Part shown: piece after piece, positions 6,340-14,256 of the stretch | How the letters are laid out: each line of letters begins with the position of its first letter | How positions within the stretch are numbered: the stretch's first letter is position 1 | DNA from: an uncultured Altererythrobacter sp. | Lineage (GTDB): Bacteria; Pseudomonadota; Alphaproteobacteria; Sphingomonadales; Sphingomonadaceae | NCBI GenBank assembly: GCA_946886565.1 | Contig: CAMPIX010000034.1 | Coordinates: 1-14,567, forward strand | Direction: 5' to 3' | DNA length: 14,567 bases | Made by a program: the position numbers and the translations under genes | The notes under the pieces: model-generated | Told to the model about the DNA's origin: nothing | The model's database searches: none | The model's input: the letters and a program-made list of their open reading frames with translations, nothing else

Positions 6340-7926
6340 ATGCTCGACCCCGCGATGAAGCAGCAGCTCAAGCAGTATCTCGCCAATTTGCGCGAGCCGA
6401 TCGAGCTGGTCGCCTCGCTGGCTGACGATGCGAAGTCGGGCGAAACGCGCGCGCTGTTGAGCGAGATCGCCGATTTGCACGAGATGGTCTCGGCCAGCTT
6501 CGACGGCACCGACAATCGCAAGCCCAGCTTCGTGATCCGTCGCGCCTCCGACGCCGAGAAATGGGTCCGCTTCGCCGGGCTGCCGATGGGCCATGAATTC
6601 ACCTCGCTGGTGCTCGCGCTGCTGTGGGCCGGCGGCCACCCGCCCAAGGTCGATGCCGAGACGCTCGAGGCGATCGAGCGGCTCGAGGGCGATTACGATT
6701 TCGAGATGTATTTCTCGCTCAGCTGCCACAACTGCCCCGACGTGGTGCAGGCGCTGACGCTGATGGCGCTGGTCAACCCGCGGATCACCGCGACGCTGAT
6801 CGAAGGCGCCACCTTCAAGGACGAGGTCGACGCGCGCGACGTGATGGCGGTGCCCGCGACCTTCCTCAACGGCGAGCCGTTCTACAACGGCAAGATGGAC
6901 CTCGCCGACGTGCTCGCGAAGCTCGACAGCGGCGCGGGCGAGCGCCAGGCGGCCAAGCTCGCCGAAAAGGACGCGTTCGAGGTTCTGGTGGTCGGGGGCG
7001 GCCCCGCCGGCGCCTCGGCGGCGATCTACACCGCGCGCAAGGGCTTCACCACCGGCGTGGCGGCCGAGCGCTTCGGCGGGCAGCTGCACGATACGCTGGG
7101 GATCGAGAACCTCACCGGCACGACCTACACCGAAGGGCCCAAGTTGGCCGCGCAGCTCGAAAGCCATGTCGGCGAATACGATATCGACCTGATGGACCGG
7201 CTCGAGGCCGAACGGCTGATCCCTGCGAGCGAACCTGGCGGGATGCACGAGGTGGTCTTCGCCAATGGCGCCAGCCTCAAGGCGCGCAGCCTCGTGCTCG
7301 CGACCGGCGCGCGCTGGCGCAACCTCGGCGTGCCGGGCGAGGCCGAATACCGCAACAAGGGCGTAGCCTATTGCCCGCACTGCGACGGCCCGCTGTTCAA
7401 GGGCAAGCGCATCGCGGTGATCGGCGGCGGCAACTCGGGCGTCGAGGCGGCGATCGACCTCGCCAAGGTGGTCGCGCATGTCACGCTGATCGAGTTCGAT
7501 GCGAAGCTGCGCGCGGACGAGGTGCTCCAGGCCAAGCTGCAAAGCCTGCCCAACGTCACCGTGCTCAAGAACGCGCAGACCACCGAGATCACCGGCGCCG
7601 ACAGCCGCGTGAACGGCCTCGTCTACAAGGACCGCGCGAGCGGCGAGGAACACCGGGTGGAGCTCGAAGGCGTGTTCGTCCAGATCGGCCTGGTGCCCAA
7701 CACCGAGTGGCTGAAGGACAGCGGCCTCGCACTCAGCAAGCACGGCGAGATCGAGATCGACGGCGATGCCGCGACCAACCTGCCCGGCGTGTTCGCCGCG
7801 GGCGACTGCACCACGGTGCCCTACAAGCAGATCGTGATCGCGATGGGCGAAGGCTCGAAGGCCGCGCTCAGCGCGTTCGACTACCTGATCCGGACCGAGC
7901 CGGTGGACGTGGCGAAGGCGGCCTGA
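6340..7926 (+). CDS. ahpF: Alkyl hydroperoxide reductase subunit F (NADH:peroxiredoxin reductase)
   Basis: AhpF passes electrons from NADH through FAD and two disulfide centres to AhpC. The product has 528 residues, close to the E. coli length. In order: a tandem thioredoxin-fold N-terminal domain (about 1-200) with the CHNC centre at 129-132, and a [14 protein letters not shown] segment. Next comes the FAD-binding [10 protein letters not shown] (about 221-230), then the CPHC centre at 345-348 in [15 protein letters not shown]-binding [10 protein letters not shown] and the C-terminal FAD motif GVFAAGDCT follow. Both cysteine pairs fall at the same numbers as in the E. coli enzyme. The start has only a weak upstream CGGAA. 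The convergent smr gene follows, with a repeat element between. Confidence 0.98.
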   Translation: MLDPAMKQQLKQYLANLREPIELVASLADDAKSGETRALLSEIADLHEMVSASFDGTDNRKPSFVIRRASDAEKWVRFAGLPMGHEFTSLVLALLWAGGHPPKVDAETLEAIERLEGDYDFEMYFSLSCHNCPDVVQALTLMALVNPRITATLIEGATFKDEVDARDVMAVPATFLNGEPFYNGKMDLADVLAKLDSGAGERQAAKLAEKDAFEVLVVGGGPAGASAAIYTARKGFTTGVAAERFGGQLHDTLGIENLTGTTYTEGPKLAAQLESHVGEYDIDLMDRLEAERLIPASEPGGMHEVVFANGASLKARSLVLATGARWRNLGVPGEAEYRNKGVAYCPHCDGPLFKGKRIAVIGGGNSGVEAAIDLAKVVAHVTLIEFDAKLRADEVLQAKLQSLPNVTVLKNAQTTEITGADSRVNGLVYKDRASGEEHRVELEGVFVQIGLVPNTEWLKDSGLALSKHGEIEIDGDAATNLPGVFAAGDCTTVPYKQIVIAMGEGSKAALSAFDYLIRTEPVDVAKAA

Positions 7927-7928
7927 TC

Positions 7929-8052
7929 CTTCGAGACGCGCCTTCGTGACGGCGGCTGCGCCGCCTCCTCAGTCGCTCCTCAGGATGAGCGGGAATTTGT
8001 TGACCCGCTCCTGCTGAGGAGGCGCTGAACTAGTCGAAGCGCCGTCTCGAAG
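7929..8052. repeat. Inverted-repeat element between ahpF and smr (copy A)
   Basis: Outer arms CTTCGAGACG (7929-7938) and CGTCTCGAAG (8043-8052) are exact complements. An inner stem of 18 bases (7976-7993 against 8004-8021, 15 of 18 matching, 10-base loop) could end transcription from both convergent genes. It shares CTTCGAGACG and CTCCTCAGGATGAGCGG with the element at 11287-11425, so the two are copies of one family. The right arm runs into the smr coding region and contains its stop codon. Confidence 0.8.
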
Positions 8053-8656
8053 CACGTTTCAGCACCAGATAGAGCGCACCCTCGCCCCCGTGGCGGCGGT
8101 GCGCTTTTCGTATCGCGGCGACATCCGCCCCGTGCGGGCCCGCGGCGAGCCAGTCGAGGATCTTCGCGCGGATCGCGCCGCGGCGCGCGCCGCGGTCGGC
8201 GGCGTCGACCGGGCGCGGCTTGCCCGCGATCAACAGCACCACCCGCGCGCCCATCGCCTTGGCCTGGAACAGTCCGCTCTCGAGACGGTCGTAAGCGCTG
8301 TCGAGCGTGTGGCCGTGGAGGTCGAGCGTGAAGTCGGGGGCGAGGGTTCCGGCCTTGAGCTTGCGGTCCCAATGCGAGTCCAGCCCATCCTCCCCGGCAC
8401 GGGGAGGGGAACCGCCGAGCGCAGCTCGGGGGTGGAGGGGCACGGGCCGGGTTCCGGGCAGCGGTGGCTTGGGAGTGGGAGGAACGGGTGTCGTGGCGGG
8501 CTTACTCAAGACCTTCTGAGCAACCGCCCGTGCCCCTCCACCACCCTTCGGGTGGCCCCCCTCCCCCTTTGGGGGAGGATCGAGCGGGGTCACGGTCGCG
8601 GCCAGCTTCTCCCACGCCGCGCGCTCTTCCTCCGACAGCCCGCGCGGGGCGGTCAT
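8030..8656 (-). CDS. Smr-domain protein with repeat-derived insert
   Basis: Smr (small MutS-related) domains bind or cut nucleic acids. Stand-alone members in other bacteria act on collided ribosomes or structured DNA, and the role of this one is not known. The 208-residue product has a short helical N-terminus (LSEEERAAWEKLAATVTPL, 7-25) and a Pro/Gly-rich linker (26-90). Then comes WDRKLKAGTLAPD and the Smr domain (about 110-200) with the diagnostic LDLHGHTLD, VVLLIAGKPRP, RRGAIRAKILDWL and RRHGGEGALYLVLKR. Its ATG overlaps the mltA stop by 4 bases, so the two are probably translationally coupled. The linker is mostly translated inverted-repeat sequence (residues 26-43 and 71-90). The last residues, SRRRFD, together with the stop come from another repeat element. 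Confidence 0.9.
   Translation of the reverse strand: MTAPRGLSEEERAAWEKLAATVTPLDPPPKGEGGHPKGGGGARAVAQKVLSKPATTPVPPTPKPPLPGTRPVPLHPRAALGGSPPRAGEDGLDSHWDRKLKAGTLAPDFTLDLHGHTLDSAYDRLESGLFQAKAMGARVVLLIAGKPRPVDAADRGARRGAIRAKILDWLAAGPHGADVAAIRKAHRRHGGEGALYLVLKRASRRRFD
8387..8580. repeat. Inverted REP-like pair inside the smr coding region
   Basis: Arm 1 (8387-8446, ATCCTCCCC...TGGAGGGGCACGGG) and arm 2 (8527-8580, CCCGTGCCCCTCCA...GGGGGAGGAT) are inverted copies of the same element. The outer 14 bases TGGAGGGGCACGGG and the inner ATCCTCCCC / GGGGAGGGG blocks are shared. The middle of each arm is a different small hairpin. About 80 bases lie between the arms. Both are in frame without stop codons in smr. 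Confidence 0.8.
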
Positions 8657-9843
8657 CGTTCGCTAAGGCGGGCGACCGTTCCCTTGGGCAGCAGGATCAG
8701 CGCCTGCCCGCGCGCGCTCATCCCGCCCGCGATCGTGCGCGCGTCCTCGCCCGAGCCCCAGAAGGTGTCGAAGCGGTTGGCGCCCTTGATCGCGCCGCCG
8801 GTGTCCTGCGCCACCCACAGCCCGTCGGCCACGTCGCGATCGACATCGAGCCAGACCGGCGCGCCGTAGGGGACGAACGACGGATCGACCGCGACCGAGC
8901 TCTCGCGCCGCACCGGCACGCCGAGCGAGCCGAGCGGCCCGTCGCCCGTGAGCTCGGTGAAGAAGATCCAGCTCTTGTTGAGCCGCATCAGCTCGCGGCC
9001 CTCCTCGGGATTCTCGCGGATATAGGCCATGATACCCTGCATCGAGCCGGAGTACTGCCCCGGCCCGTCGCCGATCAGCCCGCGATCGCGCATCACGCGC
9101 CCGATGCCGACGTATTCGCGCCCGTTCTGCCCGGCATAGCCGATCCGCATCACGCTGCCGTCGGGCGCGATCAGCCGGCCCGAGCCCTGGATCTGGAGGA
9201 AGAAGAACTCGACCGGATCGGCTGCCCACGCGATCTCCAGCCCTCGCCCCGCGAGCGCGCCGTCGACGATCTCGCCGCGCTCGTAGTAGAGCACGAAGTC
9301 GCCGTTCTCGTCGTAGCGGCCGAGCGGCGGGCGGCCGGTGCGCTCGCTTTCGGGCATGTCCTCGGGCCAGGCGCGCACGAGGTCGTCGGGCATCTTGTAG
9401 ACCGGCACCTCGTAGCCCGGCAGCGGCCAGCGGCTGCCACGGATCTGCGGTTCGAAGTATCCGGTCGCGAAGGCCGCGCCGTCGCCGACGCGCGCGGTCT
9501 CGAAATAGGTCTCGAAGAATTCCTGACCGCGATCGTAAGGCCAGGTGCTCGCCGCCTCGCACGCGGGGCGCCAATCGTCGGGATAGGTCAGTCCGCTCGC
9601 GTCGGGGCGCGAGAGCAGTCTGGGACAGCTTTCGAGGAAAGCGGCGAGCCCGGTGCCCGCATCGGCGGCGGCGAGATCGAGCGTTCCCACGCTCGGCCCG
9701 CGCGTCACGCCGGCGAAGGCGGCGCTGCTAACGCCCGTGGGCGGCGCATCGACCGGGCCCGCGGGACGCGGCCGATCGCCCTGCGGCACGACGGTGCAGC
9801 TTGTCAGAAAGGCCAGCGCGGCCAGTGTTCCCCAGCGGCGCAT
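8653..9843 (-). CDS. mltA: Membrane-bound lytic murein transglycosylase A
   Basis: MltA is an outer-membrane lipoprotein that cleaves the glycan strands of peptidoglycan, leaving 1,6-anhydro-muramyl ends. The 396-residue product has a lipoprotein signal ending in LTSC (lipidated C16). The MltA domain follows, with TGYFEPQIRGSR, YKMPDDLV, FFFLQIQGSGRL and NGREYVGIGRVM. Next is the C-terminal 3D domain with SFVPYGAPVWLD, VAQDTGGAIKG and NRFDTFWGSG, where the catalytic and conserved aspartates of the family reside. The frame is open for 112 codons upstream. I use the ATG at 9843 because it starts the signal peptide and GGGGGAGGGG lies just before it. It sits 26 bases after the Tim44-like gene and overlaps smr by 4 bases. 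Confidence 0.96.
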   Translation of the reverse strand: MRRWGTLAALAFLTSCTVVPQGDRPRPAGPVDAPPTGVSSAAFAGVTRGPSVGTLDLAAADAGTGLAAFLESCPRLLSRPDASGLTYPDDWRPACEAASTWPYDRGQEFFETYFETARVGDGAAFATGYFEPQIRGSRWPLPGYEVPVYKMPDDLVRAWPEDMPESERTGRPPLGRYDENGDFVLYYERGEIVDGALAGRGLEIAWAADPVEFFFLQIQGSGRLIAPDGSVMRIGYAGQNGREYVGIGRVMRDRGLIGDGPGQYSGSMQGIMAYIRENPEEGRELMRLNKSWIFFTELTGDGPLGSLGVPVRRESSVAVDPSFVPYGAPVWLDVDRDVADGLWVAQDTGGAIKGANRFDTFWGSGEDARTIAGGMSARGQALILLPKGTVARLSER

Positions 9844-9869
9844 GGCCCCTCCCCCGTAGTTTATTGGAT

Positions 9870-10520
9870 TCAGCCTTCGTCGGTTTCGTCGAGCAGCCAG
9901 TCCGGATCGGCCGAGTCGACCATGCGGGTGAAGGTCCACACGTCGCGGCTCTCGATCGCGTCGTCGAGCGAGCCGGCGACCACGTTGCCCTCGGCATCGC
10001 GGGTGACCGCGGCGATATCGGCGACGAAGCGAACCGCGATGCGCGCCTGCCGTCCGTCGAGATCGGCGCTGTGGATCGTCGCTTCCTCGATCCGGATCAG
10101 GCGGTTGTCGAGCGTCTCGCCCGCTTCCTCGCGTGCGGCGATCGCGGCGTCGAACCCGGCGTAGACGTCGTCGTCGCACAGTTCCTTCAGCGTTTCGCGG
10201 TCGCCCTGCCAGAACGCCTCGAGCACCATGGCGTAGGCACCCTTCGCGCCTTCGAGGAAGCCGGTGATGTCGAACCGGCGGTCGGCGGCGGCAATGTCCT
10301 GCACCCCGCGCTCGACCGCGGGCACGACGCCCGCCGAACGGGGCATCGGCAGCGGCTGGCTCCGAACCGGCACCGCAGCCGGCGGCGGGGCCTGTTTGCC
10401 TTCTTCGAAGCGGGTCGGAATCGATTCCTCCTCGTGCTCGGCGCGGCGGCCGAGAACCGAGTAGAGTCGCATGCCGAGGAAGGCGGCGATCATGGCGAGG
10501 ATGACGATTTCGTAGATCAC
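9870..10520 (-). CDS. Tim44/TimA-like inner-membrane protein
   Basis: The 216-residue product has one N-terminal membrane helix (MIYEIVILAMIAAFLGMRLYSVLG, first 24 residues). A Glu/Pro-rich linker (about 27-66) follows. The soluble domain (about 80-205, FLEGAKGAYAMVLEAFWQGDRETL...DVYAGFDAAI...WTFTRMVDS) matches the Tim44-like fold. In mitochondria Tim44 tethers the import motor. The bacterial relatives are membrane-associated and their role is poorly defined. The start is GTG at 10520; the next ATG would cut into the membrane helix, so GTG is preferred. The gene order with mltA and smr behind it and secB divergent in front is one I recall from other alphaproteobacteria. Confidence 0.9.
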   Translation of the reverse strand: MIYEIVILAMIAAFLGMRLYSVLGRRAEHEEESIPTRFEEGKQAPPPAAVPVRSQPLPMPRSAGVVPAVERGVQDIAAADRRFDITGFLEGAKGAYAMVLEAFWQGDRETLKELCDDDVYAGFDAAIAAREEAGETLDNRLIRIEEATIHSADLDGRQARIAVRFVADIAAVTRDAEGNVVAGSLDDAIESRDVWTFTRMVDSADPDWLLDETDEG

Positions 10521-10747
10521 AAATTTCTGCCCGTTTACCGTAGGGGAACGGCGCGCGGCCGATCCCGATCCAATCGTGCCCTAGATAATGGCAAATTACA
10601 AATGAACAACGCGTGTCGCCCCGGGTGCGTGGCGGCCTGCCGCGTGCGCATGCGCGAGTTGCGGCGGGTTGCCCGGGGTGCTACGCGCGCCGCCGAACCC
10701 CCGCCGCGCGGGCAAACCGTCCATTCTTGACGAAAGCGTATTTCACC

Positions 10748-11278
10748 ATGGCCGACGAAGGCGACATTCTCACCGATCTCGATCTCGATCCCGCAGCCGG
10801 CGCGAACGGTGCGGACAACCAGCCCGCCGCGGGCATCATCGCGCAATATATCAAGGACATGTCGGTCGAGGTGCCCAACGCGCCCGAGTCTTTCCAGTGG
10901 AAGGACACACCGCAGGTCGACGTGCAGTTCAACATCGCCGCGCGCCAGGTCGATGGCGAGGTCCACGAGGTCGAGCTCAAGATCAACGCCACGGCGCACG
11001 CGGAGAAGGGCAAGGCGTTCATCGTCGAGCTGTCCTATTGCGGCCTGCTCGGCATGCGCAACCTGCCCGAGGAACAGGCGCACGCCTTCCTTTACGCCGA
11101 GGCCCCGCGCCTGCTGTTCCCCTTCGCCCGCCGCATCCTCGCCGACGCGAGCCGGGACGCCGGCCAGCTGCCGCTGAACATCGATCCGATCGACTTCAAC
11201 GGTCTCTACCACCAGCGCCTCCAGGCGAAGCAGCAGGAAGAGGCGGCCGCGGGCGGCGCGCCCGCCGGTCAGGCCTGA
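10748..11278 (+). CDS. secB: Protein-export chaperone SecB
   Basis: SecB is a tetrameric cytoplasmic chaperone that keeps preproteins unfolded and hands them to SecA. The 176-residue product has an acidic N-terminal extension (DEGDILTDLDLD) of the kind seen in alphaproteobacteria. Then come IIAQYIKDMSVEVPNAP, the conserved core with VELSYCGLLGMRN, and LFPFARRILADASRDAGQ. An Ala/Gly-rich tail completes it. The open frame begins earlier (10613); the ATG at 10748 starts the SecB homology. The Shine-Dalgarno match is weak. The 227-base region to the divergent Tim44-like gene holds no promoter I can place with confidence. A large inverted repeat follows the stop. Confidence 0.96.
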   Translation: MADEGDILTDLDLDPAAGANGADNQPAAGIIAQYIKDMSVEVPNAPESFQWKDTPQVDVQFNIAARQVDGEVHEVELKINATAHAEKGKAFIVELSYCGLLGMRNLPEEQAHAFLYAEAPRLLFPFARRILADASRDAGQLPLNIDPIDFNGLYHQRLQAKQQEEAAAGGAPAGQA

Positions 11279-11286
11279 GGCGAAAG

Positions 11287-11425
11287 TCCTTCGAGACGGC
11301 CGCTCAGCCTTCGGCTTCGCAGCCTCCTCAGGATGAGCGGTCTTAGCTTATGAGATCGACGATTTCTCGTCCCGCTCATCCTGAGGAGAGCCCGAAGCCG
11401 CAGGCTGAGGGCTCGTCTCGAAGGA
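11287..11425. repeat. Inverted-repeat element between secB and murJ (copy B)
   Basis: Two arms of about 54 bases are near-perfect complements around a spacer of about 30 bases. The outer 12 bases TCCTTCGAGACG (11287-11298) match 11414-11425 exactly, and the inner 17 bases CTCCTCAGGATGAGCGG (11324-11340) match 11372-11388 exactly. Only scattered mismatches lie between. It belongs to the same family as the element at 7929-8052. In RNA it would form a very long hairpin directly before the murJ ribosome-binding site. Confidence 0.9.
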
Positions 11426-11427
11426 GG
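11421..11427 (+). promoter_or_regulatory. murJ ribosome-binding site formed at the repeat edge
   Basis: AAGGAGG lies 5 bases before the murJ ATG (11433) and is the strongest Shine-Dalgarno match in the window. Its first five bases are the last five of the inverted repeat, so base pairing of the arms would partly hide it. Confidence 0.75.
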
Positions 11428-11432
11428 ACCGC

Positions 11433-13004
11433 ATGAGCCTGCTCAAGAACGTCGGAACGATCGGCGGGCTGACGATGGTCAGCCGGCTGTTCGGCTTTGC
11501 ACGCGACATGCTGCTCGCCCGCGCGCTCGGCGCGGGCGGGGTGGGCGACGCCTGGCAGCTCGCCTTCCAACTTCCCAACATCTTTCGTCGCCTGTTCGCC
11601 GAAGGCGCCTTTGCCAGCGCCTTCGTGCCGCTGTTCAACCGCCGCATGGCGGGGAGCGAGGAGCTTTCCGAGGCGCGCCGTTTCGCCGAGGAGGTGCTCG
11701 CCTTCCTGATTCCGGTGCTGATCGTGTTCGGTGCGCTGGCGCTGATCGCGATGCCGTGGATCGCGGGGCTGTTCGCCAACGAGGGAATCGAGGCCGATCC
11801 CGCGCTGTTCGATCTCGCGGTGCTGATGGCGCGGATCGCATTCCCCTATCTCGCGTTCATGAGCCTCGCGACGCTTTTCGCCGCGGTGCTCAACTCGCTC
11901 TCGCGCTTCGCCGCCGCCGCGGCCGCCCCGATCCTGCTCAATCTGTGCATGATCGCGGCGCTGATCATCGGCATGTCGCTGGGCGAAGGGATCGCGGCGC
12001 GGCGCGCGACCGGCGAGCTGCTGGCGATCGCGGTCACCGTCTCGGGCCTGCTCCAGCTCGTGTGGCTCTGGGCCTGGGCGCACCGTGCAGGCTTCCGCAT
12101 GCGCTTCCGCCGTCCGCGCGTAACGCACGGGGTGAAGGAGCTCGGCATATTGATCCTGCCCGCGGTGTTCGGCGCAGGCGTCTATCAGATGAGCCGCTTC
12201 ATCGACCTGTTCTTTCTTTCGACCCTGCCCGACGGGGCCTACACCTTCCTCGCGATGGGCGACCGGCTGAACCAGTTGCCGCTCGGGATCATCGGCATTG
12301 CGCTCGGCACCGCGATCCTGCCATCGCTCTCGCGCCATATCGCGAGCGACGACCACGATTCGGCGCAGCGGCTGCAATCGAACGCGATCGAGCTCGCCAT
12401 GCTGCTCACGGTGCCCGCCGCGGTCGCGCTGTTCGTCACCGGCAGCGCGTTTACCCGCGCGTTCTACACCGGCGGCGCGTTCACCTTGTCGGACGCGATG
12501 GCGACCGGCGCTGTCACTTCGGCGCTGGTGGTCGGCCTGCCGGCATATGTTCTGATAAAGGTGCTGGTGCCCAATTACTTCGCGCGCAAGGACACGCGCA
12601 CGCCGGTCTACACCGCGCTGGTCGGGCTGCTGCTGAACGTCGCGCTCAACTTCGTGCTCGTGCCGCGGCTCGGGGTGGTCGGGCTCGCGCTCGCGGGGTC
12701 GGCGGCGGCGTGGACCAACGTCGCGCTGCTCTACATGCTGCTCGCGCGGCACGACCGCTTCCACATGACCGCGCGCGTCGCCGGGCGCATCGCGCGGATC
12801 GTGCTCGCCGCGCTGCTGATGGGCGCCGCGCTGTGGTTCGCGATGCCCTACGGCGCCGGCCTCTATTCCGGCGGCGTGCTCGAGCGGGTGGGCTCGATCG
12901 CGGCGCTGGTGGCGCTCGGCGCGGGGGTCTACTTCGCGCTGGCGGCGCTGCTCGGGGTGATCGACCGCGAGACGATCGGCCGGCTGACCCGCCGCGAGGC
13001 TTGA
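11433..13004 (+). CDS. murJ: Lipid II flippase MurJ (MviN)
   Basis: MurJ moves the peptidoglycan precursor lipid II across the inner membrane; it is essential in most rods. The 523-residue product is hydrophobic throughout, as expected for the 14-helix MOP-superfamily fold. The N-terminus MSLLKNVGTIGGLTMVSRLFGFARD carries R18 and R24. D39 in VGDAWQLAF and R52 in LPNIFRRLFAEGAF match the charged cavity residues known to be needed in E. coli MurJ. Other landmarks are GVYQMSRFIDLFFLS, DRLNQLPLGIIGIALGTAILP and the later VLVPNYFARKDTRTP. The start is set by AAGGAGG 5 bases upstream. secB lies before it across the inverted repeat, and trpS follows after 59 bases. Confidence 0.97.
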   Translation: MSLLKNVGTIGGLTMVSRLFGFARDMLLARALGAGGVGDAWQLAFQLPNIFRRLFAEGAFASAFVPLFNRRMAGSEELSEARRFAEEVLAFLIPVLIVFGALALIAMPWIAGLFANEGIEADPALFDLAVLMARIAFPYLAFMSLATLFAAVLNSLSRFAAAAAAPILLNLCMIAALIIGMSLGEGIAARRATGELLAIAVTVSGLLQLVWLWAWAHRAGFRMRFRRPRVTHGVKELGILILPAVFGAGVYQMSRFIDLFFLSTLPDGAYTFLAMGDRLNQLPLGIIGIALGTAILPSLSRHIASDDHDSAQRLQSNAIELAMLLTVPAAVALFVTGSAFTRAFYTGGAFTLSDAMATGAVTSALVVGLPAYVLIKVLVPNYFARKDTRTPVYTALVGLLLNVALNFVLVPRLGVVGLALAGSAAAWTNVALLYMLLARHDRFHMTARVAGRIARIVLAALLMGAALWFAMPYGAGLYSGGVLERVGSIAALVALGAGVYFALAALLGVIDRETIGRLTRREA

Positions 13005-13063
13005 CATCCCGGTGCGGAGCCTGAAGCGCTCCGCCCTCGTTTCCCACTAGCAGCAGGACTATC

Positions 13064-14083
13064 ATGCGCGTCGTTTCAGGCATCCAGCCCACCGGCAATC
13101 TCCACCTTGGCAACTACCTGGGGGCGATCCGCAACTGGGTGCGCATGCAGGACGAGCTCGAAGAAGGCAGCGACTGCCTGTTCTTCCTGGCCGATCTCCA
13201 CGCGATCTCGATGCCGCACGATCCGGCCGAGCTGAAGCGCGCGACGCTCGAGATGGCCGCCGCGCTGGTCGCCTGCGGGATCGATCCCGAGCGCTCGATC
13301 CTGTTCAACCAGGCGCAAGTCCCCGCGCACGCCGAACTGCAATGGCTGCTCAACGGCACCGCCCGGATGGGCTGGCTCAACCGCATGACGCAGTTCAAGG
13401 ACAAGTCGGGCAAGAACCGCGAGGGTGCGAGCATCGCGCTGTTCACCTATCCGGTGCTCCAGGCGGCCGACGTGCTGCTCTATCAGACGACCCACGTGCC
13501 CGTGGGCGAGGACCAGAAGCAGCACCTCGAGCTCGCGCGCGACATTGCGCAGAAGTTCAACAACGACTTCGCGAGCGACGACGCGCCGGTCTTCACCCTG
13601 CCCGATCCGATCGTCCCGCCCGATGCGGCGCGGATCATGAGCCTGCGCGACGGCATGGCGAAGATGAGCAAGTCCGATCCCAGCGACATGGCGCGGATCA
13701 ATCTGACGGACGATGCCGACACGATCGTGAAGAAGATCAAGAAGGCCAAGACCGATCCCGAGCCGCTGCCTTCCGAAGCCGCCGGGCTGGCCGGGCGGCC
13801 CGAGGCGCTCAATCTGGTGGCGATCTACGGCGTGCTGTCCGGCAAGACGGTGGAGGGCGTGCTGGCCGACGTGGGCGGGCAGGGCTTCGGCGCGTTCAAG
13901 CCCGCGCTGGCCGAGCTGATGGTGGAGACGATCGCCCCGATCACCGGCCGCTTCCGCGCGCTGCTCGAGGACCGCGAGGCGCTCGACGCGATCCTCGCCC
14001 GCGGCGCCGCGCGGGCGCGCGAAATGGGCGCGCCGACGCTCGATGCCGCCTACGCGGCGCTGGGCCTGGTGCGGGGCCGCTGA
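13064..14083 (+). CDS. trpS: Tryptophanyl-tRNA synthetase
   Basis: TrpS charges tRNA-Trp with tryptophan using ATP. The 339-residue class I enzyme shows the HIGH-type motif in GIQPTGNLHLGNYLGAI (H14-L-G-N17) and the KMSKS loop at 200-204 (AKMSKSDPSD). Conserved blocks include FFLADLHAIS, GWLNRMTQFKDKS, YPVLQAADVLLYQ and VPVGEDQKQHLELARDIA. The start ATG has AGGA (13055-13058) 5 bases upstream. It is probably co-transcribed with murJ. I see no strong terminator after the stop. Confidence 0.98.
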   Translation: MRVVSGIQPTGNLHLGNYLGAIRNWVRMQDELEEGSDCLFFLADLHAISMPHDPAELKRATLEMAAALVACGIDPERSILFNQAQVPAHAELQWLLNGTARMGWLNRMTQFKDKSGKNREGASIALFTYPVLQAADVLLYQTTHVPVGEDQKQHLELARDIAQKFNNDFASDDAPVFTLPDPIVPPDAARIMSLRDGMAKMSKSDPSDMARINLTDDADTIVKKIKKAKTDPEPLPSEAAGLAGRPEALNLVAIYGVLSGKTVEGVLADVGGQGFGAFKPALAELMVETIAPITGRFRALLEDREALDAILARGAARAREMGAPTLDAAYAALGLVRGR

Positions 14084-14224
14084 GAAAAGCCCGAAAAATC
14101 AGGCGAGAACGCTGATTTCGCTAAACTATTGCGAATCGGAATATTCAAAGCCCGTTCAGCCCGCCGCCTTTACAACACGGCCTATCGATGACAGCGTGTG
14201 ACGACCAAGGGGGAAGGCGGCGCT

Positions 14225-14238
14225 GTACGTTACCGTAC
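14225..14238. promoter_or_regulatory. Perfect 5-4-5 inverted repeat (TetR-type operator candidate)
   Basis: GTACG-TTAC-CGTAC lies 18 bases before the lipoprotein start and just before its ribosome-binding site. The size and symmetry resemble TetR-family operators. No regulator gene is visible in the window, so this is a candidate only. Confidence 0.4.
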
Positions 14239-14256
14239 TCGTAAAGGACTGACATC

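Noticed and set aside
6307..7743. 478-codon minus-strand open frame across ahpF
   Set aside because: It is a shadow of ahpF; the composition is typical of antisense frames in high-GC genes, and ahpF is unmistakable.
11376..13007. 543-codon minus-strand open frame across murJ
   Set aside because: Its product is almost entirely Arg/Glu/His/Gln-rich antisense sequence of a membrane protein gene; no domain is visible.
14084..14110. Weak hairpin after trpS as terminator
   Set aside because: The GCCC/GGC pairing is too short and no T-run follows on the plus strand.
14136..14154. GGAAT ... CGTT as an EcfG-type stress promoter before the lipoprotein gene
   Set aside because: The spacing between the two blocks is about 10 bases, too short for the 16-17 expected of that class, and the first block is GGAAT rather than GGAAC.
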